A stretch of 7,041 bases of DNA, taken from contig JAPOOQ010000659.1 of assembly GCA_026713345.1 (NCBI GenBank), forward strand, positions 1-7,041, given 5' to 3'. This DNA is from Gemmatimonadota bacterium (GTDB lineage: Bacteria > Gemmatimonadota > Gemmatimonadetes > Longimicrobiales > Gaopeijiaceae). The translations under genes were made by a program, and so were the position numbers. Positions within the stretch are counted from its first letter, which is position 1, and each line of letters opens with the position of its first letter. Positions 5,533 to 7,041 of the stretch are shown here, piece after piece. A model generated the notes under the pieces. It was not told where the DNA came from. It did not search any database and was given only the letters and a program-made list of their open reading frames with translations.

Positions 5533-6884
5533 TCGTTCCTTCCATCGATCTGATGGATGGCCAGGCGGTGCAGCTGGTGCAGGGCCGCCGCAAGGTCCTG
5601 GAGGCCGGCGACCCGCGCCCCATCGCCGAGCGCTTCGGGCGGGTCGGCGAGGTCGCGGTCGTCGACCTGGACGCAGCGCTGGGACGCGGTTCCAACACCG
5701 CGGTCATCGAGGAATTGTGCCGTCTGGCGCCGTGCCGGGTGGGCGGTGGGATACGCGACCGGGACGGGGCGCTGCGATGGCTGGATCGCGGGGCGGCGAA
5801 GGTCGTTCTGGGGACGGCCGCGGTCCCGGAGGTGCTGGAGGCGCTGCCGCGCGACCGCGTGGTCGCCGCGCTGGACGCCTGGGAGGGCGAAGTCGTGGTG
5901 AAGGGATGGACCGAGCACACCGGACGCACCGTCCTCGACGGGATGCGCGAGCTGCGCGGCCTCGCCGGCGGATTCCTGGTGACCTTCGTCGAGGGCGAGG
6001 GGAAGGAGGAGGGGTTCCCCCGGGACCGGATCGGCGCGCTGGCGGAGGCGGCCGGCACCGCCCGGCTGACCGTCGCCGGCGGCATCACCGCGCCTGAGGA
6101 GATCGCGTGGCTGGACGCGGCGGGCGCCGACGCGCAGGTCGGGATGGCGCTCTACCGTGGGACCCTGGGGCTCGCCGAGGCGTTCACGGCGCCGCTGCGC
6201 AGCGAACGGCCCGACGGACTGTGGCCCACGGTGGTGGCGGACGACCGCGGCGCGGCGCTGGGACTGGTCTGGTCCAGCCTGGAGAGCGTGCGCACGGCGA
6301 TTGACGAGGGACGCGGCGTCTACCACTCCCGCTCACGGGGGCTTTGGCGGAAGGGAGCGTCGTCCGGCGCGATCCAGGAGCTGCTGCGGATCGAGCCCGA
6401 TTGCGACCGGGACGCGCTCAGGTTCACGGTGTCCCAGCGCGGGGCCGGGTTCTGTCACACCGGGCTATGGACGTGCTTCGGTCCGGCGGAGGGGCTGCGG
6501 AAGCTGGAGCGGACAGTCAAGTCGCGGCGCGCGAACGCGGTTTCGGGGTCGTTGACCGGCCGGCTGCTCGCGGATCCCGAGTTCCTGAGGGGGAAGCTGG
6601 TGGAGGAGGCGGGGGAGGTTGGGGATGCGGTGGCCCGGCTGGGCGAGCCGATGGGCGAGCGGGACGCTGCGTCGGTGCCGCCGGGCGACGGGATTGCTGA
6701 ATGGGACGCCGCGCCCTGCCGGCAGCGGGTCATCGAGGAAGCCGCCGACGTGATGTACTTCCTGACCGTGGCGCTGGAGCATGCCGGCGTGAGGCTCGCC
6801 GATGTCGAGCGGGAACTGGATCGCCGGGGCATGAGGGTCGGCAGGCGGGTGGCATCGGCGCCGAAGGGAGCTGCGGGTGAGTAG
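5529..6884 (+). CDS. hisA: HisA-HisI-HisE trifunctional fusion
   Basis: A 451-residue protein joining three consecutive activities. Residues 1-222 are a HisA-like TIM barrel (ProFAR isomerase, step 4): D7 in PSIDLMDG, GGGIR (72-76), D116 in ALDAW, KGW (125-127), T152, AGGIT. Residues ~229-318 are HisI (phosphoribosyl-AMP cyclohydrolase, step 3): SRSRGLWRKG, the DCDRD metal motif (291-295), and zinc cysteines C292, C309 and C316. Residues ~325-440 are HisE (phosphoribosyl-ATP pyrophosphatase, step 2), a MazG-like helical domain with EEAGE (359-363) and EEAAD (403-407). An insertion of roughly 30 residues (about 371-400) lies between these two HisE motifs. Barrel loop 152-162 is Glu/Gly-rich instead of the usual (D/E)xxRDG, so isomerase activity is likely but not certain. 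In HisI the usual KGETSGN reads KGASSGA. The start is GTG 5529, overlapping the hisF stop, with GAGGAGG seven bases upstream. The symbols hisI and hisE apply equally to the later domains. Confidence 0.9.
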   Translation: MIVPSIDLMDGQAVQLVQGRRKVLEAGDPRPIAERFGRVGEVAVVDLDAALGRGSNTAVIEELCRLAPCRVGGGIRDRDGALRWLDRGAAKVVLGTAAVPEVLEALPRDRVVAALDAWEGEVVVKGWTEHTGRTVLDGMRELRGLAGGFLVTFVEGEGKEEGFPRDRIGALAEAAGTARLTVAGGITAPEEIAWLDAAGADAQVGMALYRGTLGLAEAFTAPLRSERPDGLWPTVVADDRGAALGLVWSSLESVRTAIDEGRGVYHSRSRGLWRKGASSGAIQELLRIEPDCDRDALRFTVSQRGAGFCHTGLWTCFGPAEGLRKLERTVKSRRANAVSGSLTGRLLADPEFLRGKLVEEAGEVGDAVARLGEPMGERDAASVPPGDGIAEWDAAPCRQRVIEEAADVMYFLTVALEHAGVRLADVERELDRRGMRVGRRVASAPKGAAGE

Positions 6885-7041
6885 CGAGCCGTGCGGCGAC
6901 GGTGGGCGTGGGCGGGAGCGTTTTCCGCTCAGGCGGGTGGCTGCGGCGGACGCCGCGCGGATGCGCCAACCCGCGGTGCCGCCCGGGATGATCGCACCGG
7001 TGCTGGAGATCATCGAGTCGGTGCGCGAGGGCGGCGAGGCG
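6877..7041 (+). CDS. hisD: Histidinol dehydrogenase, N-terminal part (cut by window end)
   Basis: The first 55 codons of a gene starting at GTG 6877 and open to the last base. It overlaps the HisA-HisI-HisE stop by eight bases (GTGAGTAG), with AAGGGAG at 6864-6870 six bases upstream. After a variable, Gly/Arg-rich start, the segment ending PVLEIIESVREGGEA matches the first helix of HisD, where V-x-x-II-x-x-VR-x-x-G-(D/E)-A is typical. HisD oxidises histidinol to histidine (steps 9-10), the only pathway activity not otherwise found here. Only the N-terminal helix is visible, with no catalytic residues, so the call rests on this motif and the operon context. Confidence 0.8.
   Translation, partial: MSSEPCGDGGRGRERFPLRRVAAADAARMRQPAVPPGMIAPVLEIIESVREGGEA

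Overview
The window is high-GC bacterial DNA, roughly 70 percent G+C, carrying an almost complete histidine biosynthesis operon on the + strand. A small divergent gene lies at the left edge, and hisD runs off the right edge. No rRNA, tRNA, IS element or CRISPR array is visible. Lineage cannot be fixed from this stretch. A high-GC bacterium of the Gemmatimonadota kind is a low-confidence guess.

Left part (1-572). A short membrane protein of the DUF3311 type is on the minus strand (9-233). Between it and hisG is what looks like a complete histidine attenuator. It has a TTGACA/GACAAT promoter (350-378) and a 21-codon leader peptide with three consecutive His codons (388-453). A strong intrinsic terminator with a seven-T run follows (487-524). 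A long alternative pairing between 429-446 and 491-508 would disrupt that terminator. I found this by hand pairing.

Operon (573-7041). The order is hisG, a hisC-HAD phosphatase fusion, hisB, hisH, hisF, a hisA-hisI-hisE fusion, then hisD (5' part). If the HAD domain is the missing histidinol-phosphate phosphatase, every step of the pathway is encoded here. Two fusions group consecutive steps: HisE/HisI/HisA cover steps 2-4, and HisC/HAD covers steps 7-8. HisG is the long, self-sufficient form with its own C-terminal regulatory domain. Almost every junction is a 4- or 8-nt overlap (ATGA, GTGA, ATGGATGA, GTGAGTAG), implying translational coupling.

The one break in the compact layout is the 227-nt gap between hisH and hisF, whose products normally form one enzyme complex. 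The gap is filled with about nine degenerate copies of an 18-bp tandem repeat, TGG(C/T)A-type, that drifts from GC-rich to very AT-rich. It also holds a possible 45-codon ORF with a good ribosome binding site, a TATAAT box, and a Shine-Dalgarno sequence pointing to a TTG start for HisF. Two 19-bp units shift the reading frame within the array. Without them hisH, the small ORF and hisF would lie in one frame.

Most worth following up: the attenuator; the HisA-HisI-HisE trifunctional protein, whose HisI/HisE half reads like the fungal HIS4 protein; the HisC-HAD fusion; and the hisH-hisF repeat array.
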